DNA of 64,000 bases from CAZIGM01 sp964538675 (GCA_964538675.1 CAZIGM010000001.1:1-64000), one strand, 5' to 3'; positions 42,248-56,370 are shown, counted from the first letter of the stretch. Notes: generated by a model not told the origin, from the letters alone. Program-made: numbers and translations.

Positions 42248-43831
42248 CTAACCCCCTATCCCTGTCAATAACGTTTGTATTGTCATTTGTAAGGGTTCAC
42301 TTAATATAGATGGATTTACCCCTATCAAAATGATAAAACCAAGAAAAACAAAGAGTGGTATGACTTCAACTGAACGGATTTCCTTAACTTCTCTTAATAT
42401 ATCAGTTGTAGAACCAAAGGTTATTTTTAACGTTGCGCGTAAGAGATATACTGTTGTAATAATAATTCCTAGTGTCGATATAGCTGCTAGAATCGGATAA
42501 TTCTGGAATAATCCTAGGAATGTTAAAAATTCGCTAATAAATCCTGACATACCAGGTAACCCTAAAGAAGCTAGTGCTGCTGCCAATAATATTCCACTTG
42601 TAAAAGGCATTGTCTTAGCCATTCCACCTAAATCATCAAACTTAGTTGTATGAACGCGATTGTAAATCACACCTACTATATAGAAGAATAATGCAGATAA
42701 TAGTCCATGTGATACCATCTGGAATATTGCCCCTTGAAATCCTAAGGAATTCATAGCTCCTAATCCTAGCATAATAATACCCATATGACTTATACTTGAA
42801 AAAACAACAACCATTTTAAAATCCTTTTGTACAAACGCTAGAATGCCTCCATAGAATAAATTGATTATTCCTAATATAATCAATAATAAAGCTAAGGAAC
42901 TTGTTATATCTGGGAAGAATGTATATTCAATTCTAAAAAGTCCGTAACCACCTATTTTTAAGAGTACGCCTGAAAGAATCATGCTCATTGGAGGTGGTGC
43001 TTGATAATGCACTTTTAGAATCCATGAATGGAATGGGAATAAAGGCATTTTTATTCCAAATGCAACTAATAAAGCTATAAATACTCCATATTTAAAAGTA
43101 TCTGAAAAGGCAGATTCTCCTGTTATCTGTTCAATAACATAATAGGGAGAACTACTATTAGTTAAATTATACGCTATTGTGCTTATGTCACTTGTAAATA
43201 CCGTCATATTATTCGAATATGTAGCTCCTGCATTAATAATCAGAGCAATAAATGCAACTAACATTATTGCAGATGCTAATCCATTATAAAGTAAGAAAGT
43301 AAACGCCGCGTTTTCTCTCTTATCTAACCCCCATATACCTACAAGGAAAAACATTGTAATTAGTGTAATTTCAAAGAAAATAAAGAATAAAAATAAGTTT
43401 AGGCACAAGAATACTCCATATAATCCAACTTGCATTATTGAGAAAATAATAAAATATTCTTTCCAACGCTTTTTAATCATATTAACTGCTGCAATTGCCG
43501 ACATACTGGCAACTACTGTGGCTAAGAGAATTAACGCCATTGATAAACCATCGACACCCATACTATATCTAAATTCTAGTATTGTATCTCCAAATCCAGA
43601 ATCATCTCCTAATGGTATCTCTATCCACTCTATATCTTCCTTAAATTGTATTCCATCTATATTTGAATCAAAACCCGCAAATAGGATTAGAGCTAACATT
43701 AAAGGTATTAATGTTACCAATACACCAATTAACTTAATTGTTCCAATTCTGTTGCTTGGCACAAAAGCTAGTATTAACACACCTAATAAAGGCGAGAAGG
43801 TAATAAGTGTAAGCAAACCAATTGATTCCAT
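42248..43831 (-). CDS. nuoM: NADH-quinone oxidoreductase-like complex I, subunit M
   Basis: 527 residues from the ATG at 43831, whose A is shared with the nuoL stop (TGATG), a typical coupled overlap; a TTG one codon upstream is also possible. About 14 helices; FEITLITMFFLVGIWG carries the conserved Glu of the channel, and PLFPFHSWILKVHYQAPP and FVQKDFKMVVVFSSISHMG the Lys-containing broken helices. Central antiporter-like subunit of the proton-translocating arm. Confidence 0.95.
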   Translation of the reverse strand: MESIGLLTLITFSPLLGVLILAFVPSNRIGTIKLIGVLVTLIPLMLALILFAGFDSNIDGIQFKEDIEWIEIPLGDDSGFGDTILEFRYSMGVDGLSMALILLATVVASMSAIAAVNMIKKRWKEYFIIFSIMQVGLYGVFLCLNLFLFFIFFEITLITMFFLVGIWGLDKRENAAFTFLLYNGLASAIMLVAFIALIINAGATYSNNMTVFTSDISTIAYNLTNSSSPYYVIEQITGESAFSDTFKYGVFIALLVAFGIKMPLFPFHSWILKVHYQAPPPMSMILSGVLLKIGGYGLFRIEYTFFPDITSSLALLLIILGIINLFYGGILAFVQKDFKMVVVFSSISHMGIIMLGLGAMNSLGFQGAIFQMVSHGLLSALFFYIVGVIYNRVHTTKFDDLGGMAKTMPFTSGILLAAALASLGLPGMSGFISEFLTFLGLFQNYPILAAISTLGIIITTVYLLRATLKITFGSTTDILREVKEIRSVEVIPLFVFLGFIILIGVNPSILSEPLQMTIQTLLTGIGG

Positions 43832-45672
43832 CAACTAAACAACCCCCTTGCCGCCAAGCTAACAAGTAATACTACTATACCAATCACTGTTACCAGACCA
43901 TATGCTTGTACTTGACCGTTTTGTAATCTTGAACCAAGTTTTCCTATTCCAATAGAGATTGTTGATGCTAATTGAACAAGTCCCTCAATCACGTATTTAT
44001 CAAACAAAACCAATGATTTCCCGAAAAGTGTATAAGGACCTATAATTATAGCGTCATAAATCTCGTCGATATAGTACTTATTATATAGTACTTTGTACAC
44101 CCCTCTTGGTTCTATTTCTTTAACTTCCCTACCTCTACCGAATACTAACCAGGCCAAGATAATTCCTGTTAATGCAGCAACAATCGAAAGTATCATTATC
44201 CATTCTGGACCATGAACTTCTTTTGCTATTGTTTCACTGGCACTAATCCAATGACCAAAGCCCAAATATTCTATATATCCTGCAATAACTGCGAATGTTG
44301 CTAATATTATCATAGGTATTGTCATATTGCGTGGAGATTCATGAACTTTAACATTGTGTCGAGGCTTACCTGTAAATGTAAGAAAATATAATCTAAACAT
44401 ATAAAAAGCTGTTAATGAAGCAGTAAACAATGCTATCCAAAATAAAAACATATTACCACTTTCATAAACTGAGATTAGTATTAGATCTTTAGAGAAAAAT
44501 CCTGAAAGTAATGGGAATCCAGAAATAGATAAGGCACCTATTAAGAATACCGTTCGTGTAATCTTCATGTCTTTACCTAATCCACCCATTTCTTTAATGT
44601 TCTGCGTATGAACAGCGTGTATTACACTACCTGCCGCTAAGAAAAGCAAAGCTTTAAAGAAAGCGTGTGTGAATAAATGAAATACACCAGCAATATAACC
44701 AACAGAACCAAGTGCCAACATCATATATCCTAGCTGACTAACTGTTGAATATGCCAATACTCTTTTTATATCATTCTGTACTAAGCCGATTGTAGCTGCA
44801 AATATTGCTGTAAATCCACCAACTATAGCAACAACAAGCAATGCAGTCTCAGAAGCTTCAAATAATGGAAAAGTACGAGCTACTAAATAGACACCAGCGG
44901 CTACCATTGTTGCTGCATGAATTAAAGCAGAAACTGGTGTTGGACCTTCCATCGCATCCGGTAACCATGTATGTAATGGAAACTGACCTGATTTACCCAT
45001 TGCACCGACGAAGATTAAAATAGCAACTAAAGTAATAAAACCTGGATCAAGCATCCCTTGATCAACTGCATCAAAAATCTTAGCATATTCAAATGTGCCT
45101 AACTTCCAAAAAATTAATGATATGCCAATAAGAATACCTAAGTCACCAATTCTAGTTACTATAAAAGCTTTTTTTGCTGCAGCTTTTGCTGATTCTTTAT
45201 AAAAGTAAAACCCAATCAATAGAAATGATGTCGCACCTACTAATTCCCAAAAGATATAAGCTTGAAATAAATTAGGTGATATAACAAGACTTAACATAGA
45301 AAACGAAAATAAAGATAAATAAGAATAAAATACTGAAAATCTTTTATCTTCATGCATATATCCCATTGAGTAGATAAAAACCATTAAACTAATTAATGTG
45401 ACAACAAACATCATTAGAGCATTTAATTCATTAATTTCAAATCCTAAATTAAAAGTTGTATTCCCTACTTTCAACCACTCTATATTGTATATGTAATCTT
45501 CTACTTCTTGTACATATTTTTGAATGAATATAATTGTTGCTATTACAAAAGAAAATAGTATTGATACAATTCCAATATAAGCAGCTCCTTCCTTGAGCCG
45601 GCGACCAAATGCGACTAACAGCACGAAGGAGATGAAGGGAAAAAGTGGAACTAACCAAGCTATACTAAACAT
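43831..45672 (-). CDS. nuoL: NADH-quinone oxidoreductase-like complex I, subunit L
   Basis: 613 residues. N-terminal Proton_antipo_N, then FWELVGATSFLLIGFYF, GKSGQFPLHTWLPDAMEGPTP and GLVQNDIKRVLAYSTVSQLGYM with the channel Glu and Lys residues. The C-terminal part (about 480-613) contains the long lateral helix region that clamps the antiporter-like subunits. Distal pump of the membrane arm. Follows nuoK after 23 bases. Confidence 0.95.
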   Translation of the reverse strand: MFSIAWLVPLFPFISFVLLVAFGRRLKEGAAYIGIVSILFSFVIATIIFIQKYVQEVEDYIYNIEWLKVGNTTFNLGFEINELNALMMFVVTLISLMVFIYSMGYMHEDKRFSVFYSYLSLFSFSMLSLVISPNLFQAYIFWELVGATSFLLIGFYFYKESAKAAAKKAFIVTRIGDLGILIGISLIFWKLGTFEYAKIFDAVDQGMLDPGFITLVAILIFVGAMGKSGQFPLHTWLPDAMEGPTPVSALIHAATMVAAGVYLVARTFPLFEASETALLVVAIVGGFTAIFAATIGLVQNDIKRVLAYSTVSQLGYMMLALGSVGYIAGVFHLFTHAFFKALLFLAAGSVIHAVHTQNIKEMGGLGKDMKITRTVFLIGALSISGFPLLSGFFSKDLILISVYESGNMFLFWIALFTASLTAFYMFRLYFLTFTGKPRHNVKVHESPRNMTIPMIILATFAVIAGYIEYLGFGHWISASETIAKEVHGPEWIMILSIVAALTGIILAWLVFGRGREVKEIEPRGVYKVLYNKYYIDEIYDAIIIGPYTLFGKSLVLFDKYVIEGLVQLASTISIGIGKLGSRLQNGQVQAYGLVTVIGIVVLLVSLAARGLFS

Positions 45673-45695
45673 ATAATCACCATTCCTTCTCTATT

Positions 45696-46004
45696 TTATC
45701 GCTTCATAATATCCATTTCATTGACATTAATGGTCCCTCTATTTCGGAAAAGAACTATTAATATTGCTAATCCTACAGCAGCTTCTACAGCAGCTACTGT
45801 TATTGTAAATATTGAAAATATTTGCCCTGATATATTCGCAAATAAACCGTATTTAGAAAATGCCACTAAGTTAATATTTGTTGCATTTAACATTAACTCT
45901 ATAGATAGTAAGACAATTATTCCGTTCCTTTTATACAAAACACCAAAAACTCCTAGAGAGAATAAAATTGCTCCTACAGCTAAATATGCATTTAAAGGTA
46001 CCAC
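45696..46004 (-). CDS. nuoK: NADH-quinone oxidoreductase-like complex I, subunit K
   Basis: 102 residues, three membrane helices. Conserved Glu residues are visible in [19 protein letters not shown] and [21 protein letters not shown] start whose G is shared with the nuoJ stop (TAGTG), with AAGGAG upstream. MrpC-like small subunit near the quinone-coupled end of the pump chain. Confidence 0.95.
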   Translation of the reverse strand: MVPLNAYLAVGAILFSLGVFGVLYKRNGIIVLLSIELMLNATNINLVAFSKYGLFANISGQIFSIFTITVAAVEAAVGLAILIVLFRNRGTINVNEMDIMKR

Positions 46005-46501
46005 TATTTATCACTCTCCTTTTTTGCTAGTACTACTGCTCCAACCAAAGCAACTAACAATAATACTGATGCAGCTTCAAATGGAATAACATAATCAGTG
46101 AATAGTTTCATGCCAACAGTCATCACGTTATTTTCATCAAAACTAGACACCTCATTAGGCCAACTAGTAGTATATATACCATAGAATAAGAAACCACCTA
46201 TTATTACCGCACCCAAAAGGGCTAATATTGTGTGACCCTTTCTTCTCACTTGTTCTTCATGATGTTGATTAGTCATCATTACACCTAACGCCATCATAAT
46301 TGTAATAGCACCTGCATAAATCAATACTTGAACAAAGGCTAAAAATTCAGCATTTAACAATACAAATAATCCTGCTACTCCTAAAAAGGCTAGTCCCATC
46401 GACAGTACCATATGAATAACTTTCGTAAGATTTAATACTAGTACCCCACCTGTGATAGCCATTAAGGCGAAGATGAAGAAAGCGATGTATTGTCCTGTCA
46501 T
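46004..46501 (-). CDS. nuoJ: NADH-quinone oxidoreductase-like complex I, subunit J
   Basis: 165 residues, five membrane helices. [24 protein letters not shown] holds the pi-bulge helix (TM3) that changes shape during coupling. It overlaps nuoI by one base (TAATG) and nuoK by one base. Confidence 0.94.
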   Translation of the reverse strand: MTGQYIAFFIFALMAITGGVLVLNLTKVIHMVLSMGLAFLGVAGLFVLLNAEFLAFVQVLIYAGAITIMMALGVMMTNQHHEEQVRRKGHTILALLGAVIIGGFLFYGIYTTSWPNEVSSFDENNVMTVGMKLFTDYVIPFEAASVLLLVALVGAVVLAKKESDK

Positions 46502-46923
46502 TATTTATTCGCCTCCCTCACATTTTTATCATTGCTTTCTAACCATTTTATATCTTTTAATAATTTATCTTTATTGAAAACTGCTAACTCAAAATTATTA
46601 GTCATTTGTATTGCATCAGTTGGGCAAACTTCTGTACATAAATCACATAATATACAAAGTCCGAAATTTATATCATATGTTTCTAAGACTTTTCCCTTTT
46701 TTTCTGGGTCCGGATTTGGTTTGCCTGTTAATGATATACAACTAGTTGGACAAATTCTAACACATTGATTACAGACAATACATTTGTCTACATCTAAATA
46801 ATGAATACCTCTAAACCTATCAGGTTGTATAATTTCTTCATCTGGATATTGACTCGTTACCTTTGGTTTAAATAAGTATTTAAAGGTAATCCCCAATCCT
46901 GCTAGTAGATGTTTTCCCCACAT
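46501..46923 (-). CDS. nuoI: NADH-quinone oxidoreductase-like complex I, subunit I (2x[4Fe-4S])
   Basis: 140 residues. Two complete ferredoxin motifs: Cys48, 51, 54, 58 (DKCIVCNQCVRICP) and Cys90, 93, 96, 100 (GLCILCDLCTEVCP), which bind clusters N6a and N6b. An amphipathic N-terminus (LLAGLGITFKYLFKPK) docks on the membrane. Because NuoE, F and G are absent, these clusters are the probable entry point for electrons from a soluble donor such as ferredoxin (inference). Confidence 0.95.
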   Translation of the reverse strand: MWGKHLLAGLGITFKYLFKPKVTSQYPDEEIIQPDRFRGIHYLDVDKCIVCNQCVRICPTSCISLTGKPNPDPEKKGKVLETYDINFGLCILCDLCTEVCPTDAIQMTNNFELAVFNKDKLLKDIKWLESNDKNVREANK

Positions 46924-46940
46924 GTTATCTCACCCCAATT

Positions 46941-47939
46941 CTAAAATACATTAAACGTCTTAAGTACCGCTGTTAATAACACATTAAACAATGCTAATGG
47001 AATAAGTACTTTCCATGCAAAACCCATTAGTTGATCGATTCTTACACGTGGAAATGTAGCTCGAATCCAGAATAGATAAAAAACTAATAATAAAAATTTA
47101 ATAAGAAACCAAATTATCCCTGGAATAAAGTCTAATCCAAGAGGAGCATCCCATCCACCTAAGAACAATACTGTCATTAAGCTAGATAATGCAAATATAT
47201 ATGAGTATTCAGTTAGCATAAAGAATGCCCACCGAAACCCACTATATTCAACAAAATATCCCGCAACAAGTTCGTTCTCAGCTTCAGGTAAGTCAAAAGG
47301 TGTACGGTTTAATTCTGCATTACCAGCAATTATAAATACAACAAATCCTAAGAATTGTGGACCTATATTCCACATGCTTTCCTGTTGAGCATGAACTATA
47401 TCTATTAAGTTCAAACTTCCAGTCATCAGCACTATTCCTAGAAATGAAAGAATTAATGGAACTTCATAGCTAACCATATGGGCCACTGAACGCATGCCAC
47501 CCATAATCGCATATTTATTGTTTGAAGACCAACCAGCTAATAATATACCCGTTATAGTTAAACTTGATAAAGCACCGTAATATAAAAGTCCAACATTATT
47601 ATTAGCAAAATAGACATTCTCCGCATAGGGAATTACTGCAAGTATTGCAAAAACTGGAGCAAATGCAATTATTGGTGCTAAATAGAACAAAAATCTATCA
47701 GCTTTTTTTGGAACTATGTCTTCTTTAATTAGTAATTTAAAAACATCTGCTTCACTTTGTAATAACCCCTTAAATCCAACACGGTTTGGACCATTACGCA
47801 CTTGAATCGAACCAATAACCTTACGTTCAGAATATAAGGCATACATAACAAAAACTAAGAGTATCCCTAATACTATCGCTGCAACTATAATTAATATTAA
47901 TAGATTTAACCATGAAAAAGGTTGGCTTAAAATTTCCAT
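46941..47939 (-). CDS. nuoH: NADH-quinone oxidoreductase-like complex I, subunit H
   Basis: 332 residues, eight helices. Signature motifs YSERKVIGSIQVRNGPNRVG (cytoplasmic loop 1), SYEVPLILSFLGIV and FDLPEAENELVAGYFVEYSG, the acidic E-channel and quinone-tunnel loops. Forms the quinone chamber entrance with NuoB and NuoD. The ATG overlaps the nuoD stop by one base. Confidence 0.96.
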   Translation of the reverse strand: MEILSQPFSWLNLLILIIVAAIVLGILLVFVMYALYSERKVIGSIQVRNGPNRVGFKGLLQSEADVFKLLIKEDIVPKKADRFLFYLAPIIAFAPVFAILAVIPYAENVYFANNNVGLLYYGALSSLTITGILLAGWSSNNKYAIMGGMRSVAHMVSYEVPLILSFLGIVLMTGSLNLIDIVHAQQESMWNIGPQFLGFVVFIIAGNAELNRTPFDLPEAENELVAGYFVEYSGFRWAFFMLTEYSYIFALSSLMTVLFLGGWDAPLGLDFIPGIIWFLIKFLLLVFYLFWIRATFPRVRIDQLMGFAWKVLIPLALFNVLLTAVLKTFNVF

Positions 47940-49039
47940 TATGCATCAACCTCCCCTAATACTATATCTATTGCTCCTAATATAGGTGGTATATCCGCTA
48001 CTGTCTGTCCAACTAATAGCGACTCCAATATCTGTAAGTTAATAAAAGAAGGTCTTCTAAAGTGAATTCGATAGGGCTTATCCTTTCCTTTGCTCACAAG
48101 ATGTATCCCTAATTCACCTTTAGAGGATTCAATTCTAGTATAAATTTCACCCTCTTGTGGTTTTAATATCTTTGGCACTTTCGCCATAATATCACCTTCA
48201 GGTATCTGTTCTACAGCTTGTTCAATTATATTTAATGATTGTTCTATTTCCTTCATTCGTACATCGTATCGATCAAGTATTGTACCTTCCTCTCCAACTG
48301 GTACATCAAAGTCAATACGATCATAAACTGAGTATGGTTGATTTTTTCGAATATCAAATTTTACATTAGCCCCGCGCAAATTAGGTCCAGTTACGCCATA
48401 CTTTATAGCTGTTTCTCCGTCATACACACCTATCTCTCTAATCCTAGCTCTAAAGATTTCATTTCCTGTAATTAAAGTGTGGTAATCCTTTAATTTTGTA
48501 CGCATTTCAGGAATAAAATCCTTAGCTTTTCCTAACCATCCTTCTGGTGCATCCCACTTAACTCCTCCAACTCTCATGTAGTTAAAGGTCATTCTTGCAC
48601 CTGATAATTCATTTAATAACCTCATTATTATCTCACGATCACGAAATGCCCATACAAAAGGAGTTGTAGCTCCCAAATCTAAAGTAAACGTCCCCCACCA
48701 TACTAAATGACTACAGATACGACTAAATTCCATTGCAATAACTCTCAAATATTCAGCACGATCAGGTACTTTTATATCCATTAGTGTTTCTACTGCATAG
48801 ACTAATGAATAATTATTTAACATTGATGATAAATAATCTAAGCGATCAGTATAAGGAATTATTTGGGTGTAATTTAAATCCTCAGCAATTTTTTCTGTTC
48901 CTCGATGTAAATACCCTAATACCGGTGTAGCTTCAATAATTTTCTCACCATCAACTTTAACGACAACACGAAAAACTCCGTGTGTACTTGGATGATGGGG
49001 ACCAATGTTAAGAATCATCTCTTCAGTACGTAATCCCAT
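47939..49039 (-). CDS. nuoD: NADH-quinone oxidoreductase-like complex I, subunit D (49 kDa)
   Basis: 366 residues, a single NuoD rather than a NuoCD fusion. LNIGPHHPSTHGVFRVVV holds the quinone-binding His, and the conserved Tyr lies in DRLDYLSSM. GPNLRGANVKFDIRKNQPYSVY and the C-terminal GAIDIVLGEVDA match the nickel-hydrogenase-related fold, without the nickel-binding Cys pairs, so this is a quinone-reducing subunit and not a hydrogenase. Four bases after nuoC. Confidence 0.96.
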   Translation of the reverse strand: MGLRTEEMILNIGPHHPSTHGVFRVVVKVDGEKIIEATPVLGYLHRGTEKIAEDLNYTQIIPYTDRLDYLSSMLNNYSLVYAVETLMDIKVPDRAEYLRVIAMEFSRICSHLVWWGTFTLDLGATTPFVWAFRDREIIMRLLNELSGARMTFNYMRVGGVKWDAPEGWLGKAKDFIPEMRTKLKDYHTLITGNEIFRARIREIGVYDGETAIKYGVTGPNLRGANVKFDIRKNQPYSVYDRIDFDVPVGEEGTILDRYDVRMKEIEQSLNIIEQAVEQIPEGDIMAKVPKILKPQEGEIYTRIESSKGELGIHLVSKGKDKPYRIHFRRPSFINLQILESLLVGQTVADIPPILGAIDIVLGEVDA

Positions 49040-49043
49040 TTAA

Positions 49044-49544
49044 CTACACCTCCTCTTCATGCTGAATATAATCTTTCCTAAGTGGATGACCAACCCAATC
49101 GTCATTAAGTAAAATACGTGTTATGTTTCTACCTGTAAATCTAATCCCTAATAAATCATATGTTTCTCTTTCCTGCCAATCAGAAGCCAGCCATATATCA
49201 ATAACTGAGGGTACATTCCCTCCATCACGTTCAGTCTCTAATTTTACTGCTAGATATTCATCTCTTTCAAAAGAATATAAATGATATACAACTTCCATAA
49301 ACTCCTCATAATCAACACCTGAAAGATTCATTAGAAAATCAAATTTCATATGTTCGTCATCTCTTATTGTTGTGGCAACTTCAAGCCAATATTCTTTATT
49401 AATTATTAATGTAGGCATATGAAAATTAACTTCATTTATATAACTTTCTTTAATAGCTTTATCTGATATATTCTTACTAATAATACCAACGTAATTTTCT
49501 AAAATAGATTGTTTAGGTGAAGATGCATTTACTTCATCACTCAT
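49044..49544 (-). CDS. nuoC: NADH-quinone oxidoreductase-like complex I, subunit C (30 kDa)
   Basis: 166 residues. Family motif near the C-terminus: [39 protein letters not shown] (conserved ERE..D..G..F.GH..L.R....W.GHPLRKDY pattern). Structural subunit of the peripheral arm next to NuoD. It overlaps nuoB by 8 bases. Confidence 0.94.
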   Translation of the reverse strand: MSDEVNASSPKQSILENYVGIISKNISDKAIKESYINEVNFHMPTLIINKEYWLEVATTIRDDEHMKFDFLMNLSGVDYEEFMEVVYHLYSFERDEYLAVKLETERDGGNVPSVIDIWLASDWQERETYDLLGIRFTGRNITRILLNDDWVGHPLRKDYIQHEEEV

Positions 49545-50058
49545 TTTCTAATGGCACCTTCTTTCCTGTCTTTGCTTCATAGCGAATTTTATCTTGTAAC
49601 TTATTAAGTCCATATATTAATGAAGCTGGTGTTGGTGGACAGCCTGGTACGTAAACATCAACAGGTATTATTTTATCAACACCATTAACAACATTATATG
49701 AATTAACATAAGGACCACCTGCAATTGCACAAGAACCCATTGCTATAACCCATTTCGGCTCAGACATTTGATCATATAAACGACGCACTACAGGAGACAT
49801 TTTTTTTGTTACTGTTCCAGCAACTATCATTACATCTGATTGTCGAGGTGACGCTCTAAATATTATTCCAAATCTATCTAAGTCGTAATGAGCTGCACCT
49901 GCCTCCATCATTTCAATTGCACAACACGCAAGTCCAAACCCTAATGGCCACATTGAATTACTTCTAGCCCAACCCTTTAATTGCTCAAGTGTTGTTAATA
50001 AAATCCCTCTCTCCACCTCTTCTTGTTCTTCTGGTGTCAAATTATCTTGTTCTACCAT
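49537..50058 (-). CDS. nuoB: NADH-quinone oxidoreductase-like complex I, subunit B (cluster N2)
   Basis: 173 residues from the ATG at 50058 (AAGGTG 7 bases upstream), which overlaps the nuoA end by 7 bases; a start 21 bases earlier lies inside nuoA. Tandem Cys45-Cys46 ([11 protein letters not shown]), Cys110 (AMGSCAI) and Cys140 (YVPGCPPTP) bind the terminal [4Fe-4S] cluster N2 that reduces quinone. Confidence 0.95.
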   Translation of the reverse strand: MVEQDNLTPEEQEEVERGILLTTLEQLKGWARSNSMWPLGFGLACCAIEMMEAGAAHYDLDRFGIIFRASPRQSDVMIVAGTVTKKMSPVVRRLYDQMSEPKWVIAMGSCAIAGGPYVNSYNVVNGVDKIIPVDVYVPGCPPTPASLIYGLNKLQDKIRYEAKTGKKVPLENE

Positions 50059-50429
50059 GTAAACACCTTCTTCTTCCAAGCGTATGCAAGTCCAATAATA
50101 AGCATAAATATAAAGATTACCATCTCAATTAAAGCAAAAGCACTTAATTGACTAAGATCTTCAAAAGCAACTGCCCATGGATAAAGGAATACTGCTTCAA
50201 CATCAAATACTACAAAAAGAAGAGCATATAAGTAATACCTGATATTAAATTGCACCCTTGCATCACCAATTGGGTCTAAGCCACTTTCATAAGTAGTCAT
50301 CTTACTCTCTGTTGGATTCTTAGGTCTTAAAAGACGAGCTACTATTTCAATTGCTACGATTGGTAATAAAATACCTATTAGAATAAAAATCGCCATGCTA
50401 ATATAACTATTACTATAAATTTGCTCCAT
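50052..50429 (-). CDS. nuoA: NADH-quinone oxidoreductase-like complex I, subunit A
   Basis: 125 residues, three helices. [41 protein letters not shown] contains the conserved loop (ESG.DP) and the Asp/Glu of helix 2. Start at 50429: GGAGG is 10 bases upstream, while the GTG at 50435 is too close to it. First gene of the nuo operon; the transcript must begin in the AT-rich gap 50430-50663, where no convincing promoter could be fitted. Confidence 0.94.
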   Translation of the reverse strand: MEQIYSNSYISMAIFILIGILLPIVAIEIVARLLRPKNPTESKMTTYESGLDPIGDARVQFNIRYYLYALLFVVFDVEAVFLYPWAVAFEDLSQLSAFALIEMVIFIFMLIIGLAYAWKKKVFTW

Positions 50430-50663
50430 AAACACTTCCCCTCCATCTATACTTTTTTGATAATACGACTATTTATTTTTAAAAATTGTCTTCTATACTA
50501 TTTTAAACCTTAAACATATATATATTAAAGTATTTTATAATATTAAAAAATTTTTTTCCATATAAATTTAACAATTTATTTGAATATTATTAATTTTCTA
50601 ATAATTCAACGCCATTAAACAATGTTTATTATATGTAGTAGGTTAATTAACTAATCAATATTC

Positions 50664-50740
50664 AAAAAAAAGTCCTCCCATTATTAATCTCTTCTATTGA
50701 ATTTGTTTCCAAGTCAAAAGATATGATTAAAGGAAGGACT
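50664..50740 (-). terminator. Terminator of the atp operon
   Basis: On the minus strand AGTCCTTCCTTTAATC pairs with GATTAATAATGGGAGGACT (small mismatches) around a 30-base loop, followed by T8. It starts 9 bases after the atpC stop and separates atp from nuo transcription. Confidence 0.8.
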
Positions 50741-50748
50741 ATCTTTTA

Positions 50749-51153
50749 TTATTTTTTCTCCGCTAAATTAATACGATTTAATGCACGTTGAAGAGCAAGT
50801 TCTACACGTATAACATCTAATTCTTCATTAGATTTATTCGCCAAGCGCCTTTCAGCTCTTTCTTTTGCTTTTCGAGCGCGCACTAAATCAATATCTTCAG
50901 GAAGTTCAGCAGTCTCAGCCAAAATAACTGCTTTATTATTTCCCACTTCTAAAAAACCACCACTTATTGCAATACTCTGTTCTATACCATCTTTTTTAAT
51001 GTTAACAATAGATATTGCTAATGGTGTTGCTAAAGGAGCGTGATTTGGAAGAATACCCAAATCTCCCACTTCTCCTTTTACTATAACCATATTAACAGCA
51101 TCACTGTACACCTTACGTTCAGGTGTAACAATCTCTAATCGAATCGTACTCAT
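50749..51153 (-). CDS. atpC: F1Fo ATP synthase subunit epsilon
   Basis: 134 residues. N-terminal beta-sandwich (IRLEIVTPERKVYSDAV, GDLGILPNHAPLATPL, SGGFLEVGNNKAVILAETAE) and the C-terminal two-helix regulatory domain (ARKAKERAERRLA...ALQRALNRINLAEKK). Central-stalk subunit that couples c-ring rotation and can inhibit ATP hydrolysis. Last gene of the atp operon. Confidence 0.96.
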   Translation of the reverse strand: MSTIRLEIVTPERKVYSDAVNMVIVKGEVGDLGILPNHAPLATPLAISIVNIKKDGIEQSIAISGGFLEVGNNKAVILAETAELPEDIDLVRARKAKERAERRLANKSNEELDVIRVELALQRALNRINLAEKK

Positions 51154-51189
51154 TTATTCATCCTTCCCTTCTTCAAGGGTCCATACATT

Positions 51190-52602
<1,413 letters not shown>

Positions 52603-52614
52603 TTACATAATATA

Positions 52615-53481
52615 TTAAGACAAGGCATTAGCTCCAGCAACAATTTCTGTAATTTCCTGGGTAATAGAGGCCTGTCTTGCTCTGTTATAAGTTAATGTTA
52701 ATGAAGCTAACATATCATCTGCATTGTTAGTTGCACTATCCATTGCTGTCATTCGAGCTCCATTCTCACTTGCTTTTGCATTTAGTAATGCACTATAAAT
52801 CAATGTTTCTGCATAGCGTGGTAATAATGAACTCAATACTTCTTCAGCCGAAGGCTCAAATTCAATAAATGCTGACATATTACCTTTTTCTCCATTTTCT
52901 ATATCAGTTAAAGGTAATAGTTTTTTCTCAGTTGGAATTTGAGTCATTGCACTAACAAATTCATTGTAGTAGATATATACCTCATCAAAAATTCCTTCAG
53001 CATACATATTTACTACTGTATTTGCAATATTTTTTATCTCGATAAAAGTAGGTGCATCAGATAAACCTATTATCTCACCAACTAATGGATATTCACGTCT
53101 TTTTAGAAAATCGCGCCCTTTTCTTCCTATAACAAATATGTCATATTCTTCTGGCGTTTCATGACGTTCTTTAATCGATAAAATCAATTTTCGAAGTAGG
53201 TTTGAATTATATCCACCTGCTAATCCTTGGTCAGACGAAATTACTACATAACCTGTCTTTTTTATATCACGAACCTCTAACAATGGGTGTTCAACAATGT
53301 CAATCCTAGATGCAATCGAAGAAATAACATCACTCATTTTTTCTGAATAAGGACGTGATTCTTCTGCACGCTCTTGAGCTCGACGAAGTTTTGCTGCCGC
53401 AACCATTTTCATAGCTTTTGTTATTTGTTTAGTATTTTGCACACTTTTTATACGACGCTTAATCTCTCGAGTTCCTTGCAT
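52615..53481 (-). CDS. atpG: F1Fo ATP synthase subunit gamma
   Basis: 288 residues from the ATG at 53481 (GGTGGAG just upstream), giving the usual N-terminus MQGTREIKRRIKSVQNTKQI. The C-terminal helix ASENGARMTAMDSATNNADD...NRARQASITQEITEIVAGA is the rotor shaft. Upstream in-frame codons lie before the ribosome site and are rejected. Confidence 0.96.
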   Translation of the reverse strand: MQGTREIKRRIKSVQNTKQITKAMKMVAAAKLRRAQERAEESRPYSEKMSDVISSIASRIDIVEHPLLEVRDIKKTGYVVISSDQGLAGGYNSNLLRKLILSIKERHETPEEYDIFVIGRKGRDFLKRREYPLVGEIIGLSDAPTFIEIKNIANTVVNMYAEGIFDEVYIYYNEFVSAMTQIPTEKKLLPLTDIENGEKGNMSAFIEFEPSAEEVLSSLLPRYAETLIYSALLNAKASENGARMTAMDSATNNADDMLASLTLTYNRARQASITQEITEIVAGANALS

Positions 53482-53532
53482 TCTTCTCCACCACCTTTTG
53501 CAAAGCATTGTTTAATGCTTTATCTAGAAGAA

Positions 53533-55605
<2,073 letters not shown>

Positions 55606-55609
<4 letters not shown>

Positions 55610-56091
55610 TGGACTTCTCCTGCTTCCTTAATCATTTCATCAATAAATTTAGATTGTTCCTTTACATCTAATTCCTTCTCAATCATTTTCGAAGCAATTA
55701 ATACTGATAAAGAACCAACTTGATTACGCAATTCTATAACAGCCTTATCCTTTTCATGTTGTATATCTTGAACTGCTTGTTCTTTAATACGTTTTGCTTC
55801 AGCTTTCGCTGCAGAAAGTAGTTCATCAGCTTGTTTAGAGCTAGAAATATTAGCCCTCTCAATAATATCTTGAGCTTCAACACGGGCTTTGTGAAATGTT
55901 TCGTTCTGCTCTTTTAATATCTTTTCTACTTCCAACTTACTATTCTCCGCACTGCTTATTTGCTCTTTAATTTTTTGTTGACGAGTATCCATTATATTAA
56001 CTAATGGATCAAATGCGAATTTCCATAAAAGCAAAAATAATATAACAAAAGCTATTATTTGAAGAAGAAAACTACCCCAATATAATGTCAT
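55606..56091 (-). CDS. atpF: F1Fo ATP synthase subunit b
   Basis: 161 residues: an N-terminal membrane helix (GSFLLQIIAFVILFLLLWKFAF) and a long charged coiled coil rich in Glu, Lys, Ala and Gln (about 30-140), which dimerises as the peripheral stalk. Only one b-type gene, so the stalk is a homodimer. Confidence 0.95.
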
Positions 56092-56157
56092 AAGTTTTTC
56101 ACGCTCCCTCCTTTAATTAAAGGAAGGCAGGGGTATAGCCCCTGCCAAGGTACTATC

Positions 56158-56370
<213 letters not shown>

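Noticed and set aside
47939..49039. NuoD as a membrane-bound hydrogenase large subunit
   Set aside because: The nickel-binding Cys pairs of hydrogenases are absent and HHPSTHG quinone-site residues are present, so it is a complex I subunit.
50430..50663. Promoter for nuoA in the AT-rich gap
   Set aside because: Several TATA-like hexamers occur, but none has a -35 element at acceptable spacing, so no specific site is claimed.
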